Source of the DNA: Lepturacanthus savala | Taxonomy: Eukaryota > Chordata > Actinopteri > Scombriformes > Trichiuridae | Direction of reading: 5' to 3' | Assembly (NCBI GenBank): GCA_030544235.1 | Contig: CM060463.1 | Coordinates: 9,709,690 to 9,773,689, forward strand | DNA: 64,000 bases | Shown: positions 1-11,671 of the stretch, one piece after another | Layout of the letters: each line of letters begins with the position of its first letter | How positions within the stretch are numbered: the first letter of the stretch is position 1 | Made by a program: the position numbers and the translations under genes | Notes under the pieces: generated by a model | Told to the model about the DNA's origin: nothing | What the model saw: only the letters and a program-made list of their open reading frames with translations | The model's database searches: none

Positions 1-131
1 GCATGAGTCTCTGTTCTTCTTGGGCACATAAATCAGGAGCTCACTGCCAAAGGGGGCTGCCTGTTAATGATACTCTCTTAATTAGATAAAGCAACTTCTC
101 CCAATTTGCGTTTGCCTCAGCAGTGGAGGAA

Positions 132-174
132 GCGCACACGCACACACACACGCACGCACACACACACACACATG
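132..174. repeat. Imperfect (CA)n microsatellite
   Basis: CA dinucleotide tract interrupted by CG and TG units, ending at CATGCACAG. The interruptions suggest an old tract. Confidence 0.95.
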
Positions 175-808
175 CACAGATGCAGAGCCAAAGATAGGTT
201 AGAAAAAGCAAAGTCAATTCCCAGACAGGAAATGATGTGTGATGAGTGCTGTCACTACAGGATCTACCTCTGCTCAATAACAGTCGACACAGTGAACAGC
301 AGCCAGCGCCGGGGCAGGAACACAAAGACAAAAAACACTCACAGTTAACAGCACTATTCTAATTTTCTTGTCTTTGCGTCACCTCAGATGCAGCGTTTTT
401 GTTTTGACTCAGGGAGAAGCAGTAGTGCAATAGTTCAAACTGAAAATGCAATAATGAGCAGCGGTTGCATTTAAAAACCGTGACTATTTTTGGTTTTAGA
501 GATCGTGTTTCCTGATGCTGATGATTGTATTTTTGGAAGCGTCTTACACATGGAGGCGCTCCGAGAGATTCTCTCTACCATTGTCCCACGAACCACAGAT
601 AATTGCCCCAGCTCACTGTTTATGTTCATTAAATACGTTTTGGGATGAAAACACGCGTAGCTGTCGGGGATAGAAGCAGAACGCTGTGTGTGATCCCGGG
701 ATCCTCATATCCTGATAACTTGCAGCGCATTCTCTAACTTGTATTCAACAATATAGTCTCTCTTTTTCCAAACTTGGTCCCTCGGGGAGGCGCACGGGGT
801 GAAACTAT

Positions 809-839
809 GTGTGTGTGTGTGTGTGTGTGTGGGGGGGGG
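809..839. repeat. (TG)n tract followed by G run
   Basis: About eleven TG units lead directly into a run of eight G. It is likely to be length-polymorphic. Confidence 0.95.
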
Positions 840-1178
840 AACCTGAATGTGAACCTGACAACAATAAGTCCAATTTGTCTGAAGAGGAGGCGACATTTCA
901 CAGGCTCCTCTGTCAGAGTTACAGTCAGCCTGCTGGAATTCGCTGGCAGCTCCTTATTCAACAGCAATCGCCTTTTTTTTGTGAGCACTCCCACATCTTT
1001 TTAGGAACCCGCTGCTTAAAGATTGAGTGTTGTGGCCCCCCCACTCTGTTGCGTCTGGAGTACGGCGGTGTGTGACCTGTGATAGTGCTGAAAAGGCCCG
1101 TTTTCGGCCTGCTTAATCAATTGCTTGTACATTTTCTTTTGAACCTAATTGACTGAGTTTCCCAAGACGGGCAAATCT

Positions 1179-1200
1179 GGGAGGGGGAGGGGGAGGCGGG
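1179..1200 (+). other. G-quadruplex-type motif
   Basis: Four G runs (3, 5, 5 and 3 long) are separated by loops of 1, 1 and 4 bases, which satisfies the usual G3+N1-7 rule on the plus strand. It lies between AT-rich flanks. No promoter or gene start is recognisable beside it. Confidence 0.6.
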
Positions 1201-1320
1201 TGCAGTTTCACACCGCCGTTCCCCGGTCCTCATGAATCGCAATCTATTGATCATACTGCTGCACGCTGGAAGCCAAATCTAAGCCAGCTGCCTTATCAGC
1301 AGTCTCTCAGTTAGCTCTCA

Positions 1321-2654
1321 GAATTGAAAAAAAAAACACTCGGGGAATACAACTAAGAAACTATACGGGAATCATCAACAGGAATTTGCTTAAAATAGTA
1401 TCTGATTTTGTAAAATGTGAGATCTTCGAGGGTAATCTTATCACTGGAGAGCTGGTTTATCAAGGTTTATCAAGTAAAGTCTTGTTAAAAGTGTTTGTGA
1501 AAGAAAGTGGTGGTGATCTCTGATAATGTCTTTCCAGATGCATGATGCACACGAAGGCTCATGACCCACGGCCGATAACAAAAAGCGCAATTGTTACCGG
1601 TAACATGCAGCGGGCGTGAACTGTAAAATCTTCCTTCAGCGGTTGAGTCCGAAAAACCCACTAAACCATCAAAGCAAGAAATGAGTTAAAATACTTTGCA
1701 AAAGATGCAAAAACGCTCGCGTCATATCAGTCGTTCATTTTGCTGAGATGTGAGCAGCAGCGGTGGTTAAAGGGGTGAATAAACTGCTGAAATGCGTTTG
1801 ATATACAAGTTGTTTGAAGAAAGAAAAACCATCACTCACGCTGAGTGTGTTTGTGAGTGTGTGATTGTGTGTGTCTAATCCACATGGGCCCCTGTATCGA
1901 TGACAACAGCATTCTTCTCAGTAGGAGCCATTGCCGTCATCTCCAATGCAGCCTGCGATCTTCCTCAATAGAAGATTAATGAGGATGATTTATTAAGGTA
2001 ACAATGGAAACCCGTGTAAGGAGATTTCCTACTGCAAATTTGACGTTGAAATCTAATGGGATGCAACGAGCAAACTAGAGGCAAGGTCTCCATGCTGTAG
2101 AAAGTGTATAGTGTTAATTATAATTAAGTAATTCTTTATATCGCAGTGACATGTCTTGTCAAAATCCATCAGGATGGATCCACTTCATATTGAACCCGGT
2201 CACGATGCCATGATTCATGATTACTAATTGACTCCTGGTCACCATAGGCCGCTGTGATTAATTTAGAGTAAATAAACGTTTATTATAATTACCAAGCGAT
2301 TTGCGGTGCGAACTTTGGAGTAATCAAAATCAAATAAAGCATTCAAATCGTTGCTTGATTTGATATAGTTTTCATCATCTCCTTCTAATGATTAATAGTC
2401 AGCTGCGTGGCCTTTTGTTGCAGTTACTTGCTTCTATACTATTTGACTCTAATAGTCTCTGTTCCTAATTCAGACACCGGGCTTTCAAACATATAGGCAG
2501 TGTTTCATCACTGTCTTCTTAAATAAGAGATTGACAGCTAATCGTCATTAGCATTGACATAAGATGGCTTGCCAAGTCCCCCGAGTCAGAGCTCGGGGGT
2601 CCCCTCAGGCACTTCCTCAGCCAGAGAACCTTACTTCTGCAGGACCACTATGAC
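1321..2654. other. Gene-free AT-rich stretch, enhancer-like 2030-2440
   Basis: No gene is visible. From about 2030 to 2440 the sequence is free of simple repeats and dense in homeodomain-type cores (TTAATTATAATTAA near 2113, GATTAATTTAG near 2258, ATGATTAATAG near 2388). This texture is typical of vertebrate conserved non-coding elements, but conservation itself was not tested. A small stem, CCCCCGAG with CTCGGGGG around a 6-nt loop, lies at about 2579-2600. Confidence 0.35.
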
Positions 2655-2717
2655 GGTTTCCCAAAGCCATAGATGTAAGGTGGCCACAGGACCACCTTAC
2701 ATCTTCCCTGGGAAAAA
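2655..2717 (+). other. miRNA-like stem-loop
   Basis: A perfect 13-bp stem (2671-2683 with 2692-2704) closes an 8-nt loop. After an asymmetric internal loop (7 against 4 nt) the stem resumes for 7 bp (2657-2663 with 2709-2715). The total of about 63 nt resembles a pre-miRNA foldback. I do not recognise a known miRNA seed, so this is a structural call only. It could equally be a chance or MITE-derived palindrome. Confidence 0.4.
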
Positions 2718-2989
2718 AGATTCAGGGACAGTGGACTGCCTCAAACACAGTTACATAACATAGCTATAAATAGACTATTTTGATTGTATACTGTTAATAA
2801 GGGGCTTCATCTTGCATTGGGAGAATTGTCACATGTGCATTTGCGACTCCCAAACATCTCTCTATTTTACCACTTATATATTTTATATTATATTAAATCA
2901 AAATTAAGACACTAAAACCACTGATTCAAAATTAAAATAAAACAACTGATTCAAAATCAAGATTAAAAAAAGAGAAGAACTACTCTGGA

Positions 2990-3510
2990 CGGACGGGAAC
3001 CGGCTCCCAATCTTCACTTCAAAGAGCCGACTCTTTGAACCGGCTCGTTCGCGACTACCCACTACTGCGTATAAAACCACACGAAGAAGAAAAAAAAAAC
3101 TACCGAGCAAAACTCAAAATGCAGCGTCATCAACTAGTTGGAGTAACGAAGCGAACGAAAAATGATAAAGAAAGGCTTGAAGGGATTTTAGAAAATGTTC
3201 CTCATAATTCCACTAATTTAGAAAAGACAGCGGCTAACGAGTCCAAAGGGGAGGAGCACAGGAAGAGGCTCGGCTATTAGCAGCGATGCTAATGCTAACC
3301 GCTAACCTAATACTGAAGTTTGTCCTGAGATATGAACCTAAATGTTTATATTTGCTGCAGGCTTTTAGCCTCATCGTCCCACTATCAGGATTAAAAAAAC
3401 AGCCGAGAACTAATAAGCAGAATCATTGAAGTCTGTTTAAAAGCAGCTGAGAGACTTGACTGGACTTTAATCACGTGGATTTGCAAGAAAACATCAAAAT
3501 CCAGGTAAGT
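2990..3510 (+). promoter_or_regulatory. Possible TATA promoter and first-exon donor, perhaps transposon-derived
   Basis: A TATA-like GTATAAAA occurs near 3069. An open frame of 53 codons starts at about 3119 (MQRHQLVGVTKRTKNDKERL...), and a perfect splice-donor string CCAG|GTAAGTGG lies near 3501-3512. Upstream, at 3010-3050, AAAGAGCCGACTCTTTGAAC and related GGCTC/GAGCC palindromic motifs resemble terminal regions of fish DNA transposons. This could be the 5' end of a degraded mobile element or a non-coding transcript. The protein is not recognised and the call is weak. Confidence 0.25.
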
Positions 3511-3539
3511 GGTGTTTTTTAGGCATTTTTATTTTTTAG

Positions 3540-3540
<1 letters not shown>

Positions 3541-3604
<64 letters not shown>
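3541..3604. repeat. Compound (CA)n(TA)n microsatellite
   Basis: About 20 CA units pass straight into about 12 TA units. This is one of the longest pure dinucleotide tracts in the window. A reading frame through it is a Thr-His/Tyr-Ile artefact. Confidence 0.97.
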
Positions 3605-4511
3605 AGAGGCAGGATTATTTTAATTATAATTGGCTATAAATCCTGTATTGGTGTTCACACAGGGGAAACATGCTATGCTATGTTGGCTTAATTAAATGAC
3701 CTAATGTCTGTGAATCCTGTTAATAGATGGATTTATTTCTTGTTATGCAGAGTTTGCTGCTGTTATTTGCTGTAAATCATTTGTTGAATGCAGGTAAACC
3801 CGCTTCTTGTTATTGTGTTGTTGTGTTGACAGAATGATGACTGTGCTGTAAATCCTGTTGATGTACAGGCGAAGGAATTTGGACTATTAATTAGGCTGTG
3901 ATTGTGTGAATGATAGGGGGTGGAGGGTGGGGTGTCGCTTTGGGGGCTTTTAAATGTCCAAGCCCATTTGGAGTCATGTTCATGGTGAGTTTAAGTCCAA
4001 TAGTCACTCTCTCTTAGCTCTATTTTAGTTTCCGACAACTCCAGATAGAGATTTTCAGTCCTTTAGGAGCTAAATGCTCCACTGTGTTCACTGAAGTGGC
4101 AGTTTCTCTTTCTGCTGTGTTGCTGTGCAGGCTGCAGGGTTTACTCACAGGTTGAATGCCGGAAAAACCTTGCAGCTGGAATCTGCACTGATGAGGGCTT
4201 TGACGGTGAAATGCAACAGAAAAAACCAAAGCAATGAGCTGAAAGATGCAAGAAATTATCGTATATTTGCAAGCAGCATCAACTAGACACAAAACAATTT
4301 AACTCAGGAGGCGACACACCTACACAGGTTTGACTGTTACAGCTTTATTGATCCTGTCCACTCAATACAGCTCTAACAGTCAAACATAGGTAGAATTTCC
4401 ATGCAGTATATATGCATTTTATGACTGTGATTCCTCTTTTAATTGTCTTAGATTTAGATTATTTTAGCTTGTAGCTATTACTTCATATGAACATTGATAT
4501 ATAGAGAAATG
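3605..4511. other. Gene-free stretch
   Basis: No gene is visible. A G-rich patch near 3915-3947 could form an imperfect quadruplex. The part around 4020-4140 has the look of a degraded fish interspersed repeat (AGCTAAATGCTCCACTGTG), but I cannot assign a family or its ends. Confidence 0.5.
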
Positions 4512-5423
4512 TAAGGATGCACTGAATATTTTCTGAATATATTCGGCAGAATGTCGCAAAAAACACAACATCTGGCTGTCAGTCGAAGTGGGCGAAGTTT
4601 GCAAAGGACAGCACCAAAGCGACCAGATTCACGACAAAAAACCAAACAAAGCAGCACGTCAAAATCGGAAGTCGTGGTCTATTTCTGTTGCAAAGGAAAC
4701 ATGACGCTCTACTCGGTTGCGCCTTGCGCCGTTCGGGGAAAAAACAAAACGTGTTAATGTGAACCAGAGCTGAAAAAAGCGATCATTTTCACATCCAATC
4801 CATGCCACCCGGTATCTCGGATTGTTCAGGGTATCAGTTCAGTTAGTGGGATTACACAGTTTTTTTTTTTTTTTTTAATTCTCCAGAGTGGCGGGTTAGT
4901 GACTTCATTCACCGCCAAAGAGTCTAAAGTAGTCAACTGTGATGACTGATCATTTTAAACCCTTTTTGAAAATTATCGCTTCAGATTAATTTGAACCTTT
5001 ACGGCTGCATTAACGCATCTATTTTTCTAACGCTCGTGTGAACAGCGCACTGAACTGCATCATGTTTCCTTGGCAACGGAAACAGATTTGCACTTTAAGG
5101 TTGTTTTGTGGGCTTCTGCTTCATTTCTGTAATCGCAGCATTTTGTCCTGCAGCAATTTTTTGTTGCATTTGTTTTATGTGTTTGTCTTTTTTTGGCTTC
5201 GCACCATTTCTGCGTTAGTGATGCGTTTCCTCCTCTCGGATGTGTGCTTACCTGAGATCTTTCTTTGAAAAATATGTCTGAAATTTATTCGAGACTATTT
5301 ATGCAATATTTAAAAAAAAAAAAAGTGAATAACTTAACTACCGCATTTCATATTCGGTATTTGGCCAAGTGCTTTTTATACTGTTTGGCTCCGGCCACAA
5401 ATTTTCATTTTGATGCATCCCTG
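4512..5423. mobile_element. hAT-like non-autonomous DNA transposon (foldback)
   Basis: The left end TAAGGATGCACTGAAT and the reverse complement of the right end, CAGGGATGCATCAAAAT, form short terminal inverted repeats. Octamers outside them (GAGAAATG and GAAAAAAG) agree at 6 of 8 positions, as for a decayed hAT 8-bp target duplication. Inside, AGGAAACATGACG near 4697 is mirrored by CATCATGTTTCCT near 5058, so the two halves are partly inverted copies. No transposase is readable. The superfamily is inferred from terminus style and duplication length. Confidence 0.5.
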
Positions 5424-7960
5424 GAAAAAAGATGAAGTTTTCTGCAGTTTTTAATACCACATATCTTAAATACCGAATGTCGTTTGCTGTGCTGACACAT
5501 AAGAAGTTGATGAATCAAATTCTCACCTCTGCCTGTTAGGACATTTACGGCGGTTTTGTCTTTCTCTTTTCTCTCAGCCGCGTGTGTGCCACTGGTCTGA
5601 CAGTGACTTTCCTTGGCCTGGCACATGGAAACAAATCTGCTGCACTGTCACTTTGACAGCAGCCCGTGTCAGAGAAAGGCAAAGTGAAAGGTCTGTCAGC
5701 CAGTCAAATTATTTCTCCTGTCCTGATGCACTTTCTGACAGATATGCTGTCCTCCCCTTCCTCAACTCACCTCTGTCCTCCTCAATCTTGGCGGAAACTC
5801 TCAGAAAACGTGATTGATAGAAAAGTGCAGGCGGGAGAATAATGTCAGCACTTGTTGCCTGGCACAGGTCTCCATCAGCGCGCGCGGTTAACATAGGTCC
5901 CCCATCCATCGGAGAAAGAAATCCAGAAATTATGCAGGTCTCCAAACAAATGTCACAGGAGTCAATCTCCCTTGTATTTCCATTGTGCACGGTGTTATGG
6001 AGTTCAGCCAAGTGCTGACAGACAGCCGGTGAAGACAGGAAGACCCACTGAATATAGTTAGGCCTCGGCGGTGACATTTTGAAAAGACTTGTATTGTTGC
6101 TGGCCGGCGCTGGCGAATTGTGGTGCATTCAGGCCGCTGTGCCGCGTGCAGAGATGTCAACACCGTTAACAATGTGTCAAGCTCACGCGCCGGAGCTAAA
6201 GAAAACGCATCTAGCTTCATTAGACCCGTGGAGTGGAAATATAATTGGTAAGGAACTTGCCAGGACTGATGTCTCGCACTCTGGCTGCAAACAGGACCAT
6301 AAATGTAATCAGTGTTTACGGTTTTGTGGTAAAACTGCTCCTTCAGGATCTATTTTCCCTGAGTGAAGTTAACATGCCGCCGGAATTTTAAAACCATAAC
6401 TCACGCTTACTAGGTGCATGTAAAGGCGAGTTGTTTGTCATTTATTTATCATACGACGCACATACAAATGGATTCCTTAGCCGGGCTTTAAGGTCCATTC
6501 TCTCCTTCTACTACTCCTCTATCCCTCATCTCTGACTCCCACTGTCTTCTCTCCTGTCACCAGGGCTGTGCTCATATCCATTACACGGCTCCACTCCTGT
6601 GATAAATCTGTCTGTCAGCAAGACATCATAATCAAATTGTTCCAGAGGTCATTTAACATTGCAGAGGAGGGACTTCACTTTAGCCCTTGGAAGATCCGGC
6701 TCAAATACAATTTATGTGTCAGAGATGAATTGCGGAATGAAACATTTACGGAGAAAATGAACTGTCTCGCAGACAGAAATAGCCTTGTTATGGCCAACTG
6801 TGTCAATTTATCTGCTAACTCGCTGTTATTTAGCTGCTATTCCACCCCCCCCTTTCACTGTGTTATTCTAATGACAATAAACAACACGTGAGACAGTTTA
6901 ATTACTGAGAACTTTGAACTGAGCTGCATGTGTGCAATTCAAGTTCCTTTCCCCTTAATACCGACGCCAGTCTGTGACTGTCTTGTTGTAATCAATAGCA
7001 GCTGCACATCAGAGCTGGTTCGACAAACTCTGCTTGTATATGCACATGCGTGGCCTTCTTATGAGTTTTATGATTGCCTTCTCAATCAGTCAGGATTTTT
7101 TCTTTATAGTACCAACCAGAACATTGCGGTACCCGGTCTAAACTATTAAATGCGTCCAGAGGCCCTGCAATCACTCTGTGGAGCTTGTAAAATATTGCAA
7201 TGTTCCAGTGTGTTGCATTGAACTGCCTGACACTGATCATGTGTATTTCATAGAAAAAAGTCTGTATATGTACAGAAATCGAATTGCAGTCGTACTGTAT
7301 GGTAAGCTACAATCCTAAAAATTTTCTACTTCCATGTCTTAAGTGTTTATATGTGGTGTTTTTGTTTCTTTTATACCACCATAAACTGTTTAAGTCACAT
7401 TGGGCATAGATAAACGTATAAAATATGTACTCATAGGAGCACATAAGGGTTAGTAGGGTTTTTAGTACACACACACACACACACACAGATGCTCACACAA
7501 GGGGGTTTACACGGTTTGCAGAGGTTATGGTTCCAACCCATTTGGATCACTCACTGGTGATCAACTGAAAGCTGAAGCCTGATTTTCCTGCACTTTCTTG
7601 CACTTACTGTCTGATCCTGCATCTAGGCTACGTTTTGGGTAGTGACAGAAACACTGTCTGGTCATGGTTTCCAGTGGTACTGCTCCGTCTGTCCTGTATC
7701 CGTAAGCTTTGTGGAAATAGACGAATAACAGACGAAATGAACGTACGAGTACAGATGAAAGACCCCATCCGTATCTGTATGCGTATTTAACGTTGAGCAT
7801 AAATGCTGATACTGACTCAGCTTAGGTGTGGTACCACCTGCATATACAGAGACCACTGCCAAATCATCAGTTTTTCTGATTTTACTACTTATAGGTACGC
7901 ATTTGGGCAAAAGAAACATTGAGTCTATAAACTACTGACATTTCACCAGAATAATAAGAA
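5424..7960. other. Gene-free, mostly unique DNA
   Basis: No gene or clear mobile element is visible. The longest frames (139 codons minus at 5709-6128; 95 codons plus at 6079-6366) overlap one another on opposite strands and resemble no known protein. A small (CA)n tract lies at 7467-7487. TTAAC/ATTTA-rich parts between about 6400 and 7150 may be regulatory, but nothing specific can be shown. Confidence 0.5.
7467..7487. repeat. (CA)n microsatellite
   Basis: Short pure CA tract of about ten units. Confidence 0.9.
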
Positions 7961-8460
7961 TTCCCAATAATAAAGTAATGCTTTATTTGTCCCACAGTGG
8001 GGGAATTGCATTAGCAACAGCAGTATAGACAGTACAAGTGACAAGAAAAGATTGCACACAGACTATATTTATAAAAATAAATACAATATATTAAAGGATA
8101 GATGCACCATATGTACAAAATAGATATGCTACAGTGAGTAGGGTAGAATATTGCACATGAATTACACAGTAGGTTAGGTTATTGCACATGAAAAATTATT
8201 ATGAAGATTATACAGGAAGGAAAGACCTGCGGAATTTCTCCTTCACACAGCGAGGGCGGATCAGTCTGGCACTGAAGATGCTTTCCAGAGCTGACAGTAC
8301 ATCCTGCAGGGGGTGCGACTCATGGTCCAGCATAGATGTCAGTTTTGCCAGGACCCGTTTGTCGCCCGCCTCCCGTACCGAGTCCAGAGAACAGCCCAGG
8401 ACTGAGCTGGACGTCCTGATGACCTTGTCATAGAAGGTCTTTAGGAACGAATAACAAATG
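7961..8460 (-). mobile_element. 5'-truncated LINE (Rex1/L2/CR1-like), 3' end
   Basis: On the minus strand, codons between about 8442 and 8211 read as a LINE C-terminal tail (KVIRTSSSVLGCSLDS ... LIRPRCVKEKFRRSFLPV), then a stop. An AT-rich 3' UTR with repeated TGCAATA/GTGCAAT motifs follows, ending in GTGGGACAAATAAAGC. This layout matches the last part of ORF2 and the tail of CR1/L2/Rex1-type fish non-LTR retrotransposons. The rest of ORF2 is absent, as expected for a 5'-truncated insertion. AATAAGAA occurs at both ends (7953-7960 and 8461-8468) and may be the target duplication, though it is short and A-rich. The exact clade is uncertain. Confidence 0.7.
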
Positions 8461-8499
8461 AATAAGAAATAACAAATGGTCAAACTAGCATTAAAGATC

Positions 8500-8792
8500 C
8501 AAATTAAAGTTTTCATACCTCAAACAATGCAAAGACACAAGATCAAATTCATTTTACACCAACATAATATTAATGTTTACACTTAAGAAGAGTTCAGAAA
8601 TCAATATTTGGTGCAATAACCCATACTCCCCACAAGTCTTTCAAGTTGTTTGTGGTTCAAATGTTTAACTAATCAGTAGAATGAGGTGTGCATGTGTTGG
8701 AATTCATCAGGCGCTGGAATGGAATGGCTGGAATACATGTAAGAATGCTGATGCAGTGGTCTCTTATTTTTAATTTTTTTCCAGAGCTGTAG
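8500..8792 (-). mobile_element. Fragment of Tc1/mariner-like DNA transposon
   Basis: The right end, TTTTTTTCCAGAGCTGTAG preceded by GCAGTGGTCTCTTATTTTTA, resembles the terminal inverted repeat of a common fish mariner-type element. GGCGCTGGAATGGAATGGC and GGTGCAATAACCCATACTCC are internal sequence of the same style. No matching left inverted repeat is found, so the copy is partial. It abuts the LINE at 7961-8460. Superfamily assignment is from memory of the terminus and is uncertain. Confidence 0.4.
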
Positions 8793-11668
8793 ACTCCTAA
8801 GTGACAAAGTGCAGAACCATCTCTGTAAAGACTATAATATAAAGACTGGACACGCATTCATTCAGCGGCTACTACAAATTCCATCTACAGGAAGCTACCC
8901 GTGTATCCTGCCCGTGTGTGAGACATCCACTGCGGAAGGAGGAGGCTTAATTATGGGCTTGAACCGCAGAAATCCCCTCTCTTCTTTTCTCTCAGCACTG
9001 AAATTTGCAAATTAAAAAATCTCACTAATCAGGAAGCTGCACACGCCACGAGCATCTGAGGTAATAAAAATGTAACTACAGACACAATCAGGGCTTTCAA
9101 GCCTTTTTTCGACAATAGGTATTTTCATCTATCTGTTCAGACCATCAGGGCCTCATCAGGAGCATCGCTTGTATGATGATGTGTTAAACGAATTAGCATA
9201 AAGCTTCCATGGCTGATTCCAAATGGTTCACTTGATGATTACTGTGGTTGGCTTTTAAAAATGAACACTTCAGGCTCTGAATTTAATTAGTTTACGTATT
9301 TATTCCTGAAGTAATTCTCTAATTAAGTATAGAATTTTACCAGCATGTTGTTTGTATTTTTGTATCAGAATTGTCCCAATAAAGTATAGCATAACAGATG
9401 TTCATATTAATATCAGTATAATAATATTATACAAGTTATGCATCAGCATTTTGGGTGAGCTATGAATTTTTTAGCTAAGTTTTTACTTCGTTTGAAAAAT
9501 AGTAACAGATTTTCTATGTTCTTTTTTTCAAGGGTCACTTTGCCAGCATTAGAATATTAGTTGATAACATTAAAAACAAGGGTTGAATATTTCTATATTT
9601 GTTAGTAATCACTTCTTATTTAATTCATGCTGTAGGACAGTTCTGTATAACTTCAAAACAGAAGTACAAACTTCCAATGAGGGAATTGTGGGCACGGGTT
9701 ACTGAAGGAACAGTTTTTCCAACATCAAGGCCCCTGTCGTACTTGTTTTTGAAGTGAAATAAACATTTACAAATGAATAATTGATTTTATCTGTGTTATT
9801 TGGGTGGGGGGAGGAATGGCAAAATATGCATGTTTGGGGTTCTTCAAAGACATACCTAATGCATAAGTAATGCTTTCCACTTTCAAGTGTAAAGTCCCAC
9901 TTTTGCCTCAGGTATTTCATTCCTCTCTCTGTTTGTATCTCGCTCTCCATTCTCCGCAAACACAAATCAGAATAAAATGAGAAGAGGAAAGACATGGAAA
10001 TGCACATCAAAGACACGATCATATGACACATCAGGAATCAAATGAAACGGAGGCCCCCCTTTTCCTCATTAAAACGCTGCGTGCTTCCGACTTCCGGCTC
10101 TGCACGGCCATCGGTCCGACAGCATGATTGGAGACCCACTACTGCAGTCCTCTCAGGTCATGTATAGCTACTCCAATGCAATGACAATGTGATTATGCAA
10201 AAGCTATCAGCCCTCTGGTCAGCAGGTACGTGGCCATGATGATGGAAATGTAATTCTGTTGAGATTAGATTCCGGCTGCTTAGCCCCGCGGCAAGGCTTA
10301 GCTCTCGGCACCGCACATCTGTTTGGACATTAATTGGCCCCAAAGGTTCAGGAATAGCTCTCTGAACAGGAGCACAGGCTGAGGACAAGAAAAAGAGAAT
10401 AATAAGAAATCGAGTGTGGTCTTTTCCCAATCAATGTTATCCTTAAGGCCAAACTCAGAAGTACAGGAAGCAATCAATGAAACTTTGGCAGGTACAAGAG
10501 TGATTCTGCAGGACAACAGCTTCACTAATGGGACGGGGGGGAGAGGGGGACCATCTGTGGCCAGTAACAGGACATCTGTGAACTGTACAAAGCAGGAAAT
10601 TTGCGGCAGTAAACTTGAGCTTAAATATGCATATGGCTAATAAAGGAACTGCTAGTGAATTAAGAGTTTATTTAAAAATCCAAAGCAACAGCTTTGAGTC
10701 CTGTAATTTAATTGTCAAGTGTAGTTTAAAAAAAAAAAGAGCCACGAGGAATTGTTGCGCTTGATTTCTACGGTGGCACCTTAAAAGTGTGTTTTCCGTG
10801 TGCATTTAGCCATGGTCCAAGAAACACATTTACTGGAGAAAGATGTAAATGGAATCGAGAACCAACTGTATAAAGTGATAGCTTTTTCTGCTTCACTGAA
10901 CAAAACTAAAGGAGCAGTAATAGCGTTGCATAAAAACCCGAAAATAGACCGCGGAGACCCGTGGAAAAGGTCAAAACAAGGAGGGTAGAGTTGTGAGTAT
11001 AAATGTCGGCGCAACTCAGCTTTTGTCTCTATTATATTCACAAACCACGTTTTGATTCTATTGTTTTTTTCAGCGATATCAATAATGTACCAGCTCTTTT
11101 GTTTGCTTTTAGGTTAAAGCCGGTCCTGGTAAAGGCCTAGAAAATCAATGATGGATGTGTGTGCGTGTGTTTGTCTCTTTAAAAAAATAAAAAAAGACTA
11201 TTGAAAGGCAGATGTTGATTGGACAGTGCACGTCAACACTGAGCACCTGCATTGACTCCTGTCACATCAGGATTGGCTTCGGGTCCTGCGGGACTGTGTG
11301 GAGATCCACTTGGTTGATTATTTAGCTTACCCGGTGAAGCGCACATCTCGCCAACATGAACGCTCATGCAGAATTTATATGGGCTGAATGTCTCTGTGAT
11401 AGTAAGCAGGACCCAGAGAATCCTGCAGGATCACTCGCAATCGCTTCATAACGACATTTCCTTGCTCAGACTGTAATCAGGTAAAGATGGTATAAATGCG
11501 AGATGGCTTGCACACACAGGGGGGCGCGTAATCAGGGAGCTGCGTGAGCCCGTAGTCCTCGGCAGCCGGCCAGCAGCCGGCCATCAAATGCTGCAGCAAC
11601 TCAAGAGCTGCACTAAATTCAGCACCACGGACAGATCCCTGAGTTTGAACTGCAGCTGCAGCTATGGA
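8793..11668. other. Gene-free, mostly unique DNA
   Basis: No gene is visible. 9040-9310 (GGGCCTCATCAGGAGCATCG, TGATGATGTGTTAAACG) and about 10430-10640 are repeat-free and enhancer-like in texture. A weak LINE-tail-like string (TTGTCCCAATAAAGTATAGC) occurs near 9370. Otherwise nothing can be assigned. Confidence 0.5.
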
Positions 11669-11671
11669 TCT

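Larger units (their letters stand above)
1..1320. other. Gene-free stretch with microsatellites
   Basis: No coding region is visible. The stretch holds an imperfect (CA)n tract (132-174), a (TG)n tract running into a G run (809-839) and a G-rich motif near 1180. The short open frames over the CA and TG tracts are low-complexity artefacts (alternating Cys/Val or Thr/His). The rest looks like unique DNA of mixed composition. Confidence 0.7.

Noticed and set aside
5709..6128. Longest open frame in the window (139 codons, minus)
   Set aside because: It overlaps other frames on both strands, has no recognisable domain and spans unique non-coding-looking DNA; length is within chance expectation for 64 kb.
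6079..6366. Frame starting MKRLVLLLAGAGELW that looks like a signal peptide
   Set aside because: The hydrophobic start is followed by unstructured sequence with no family match and an overlapping antisense frame of equal length.
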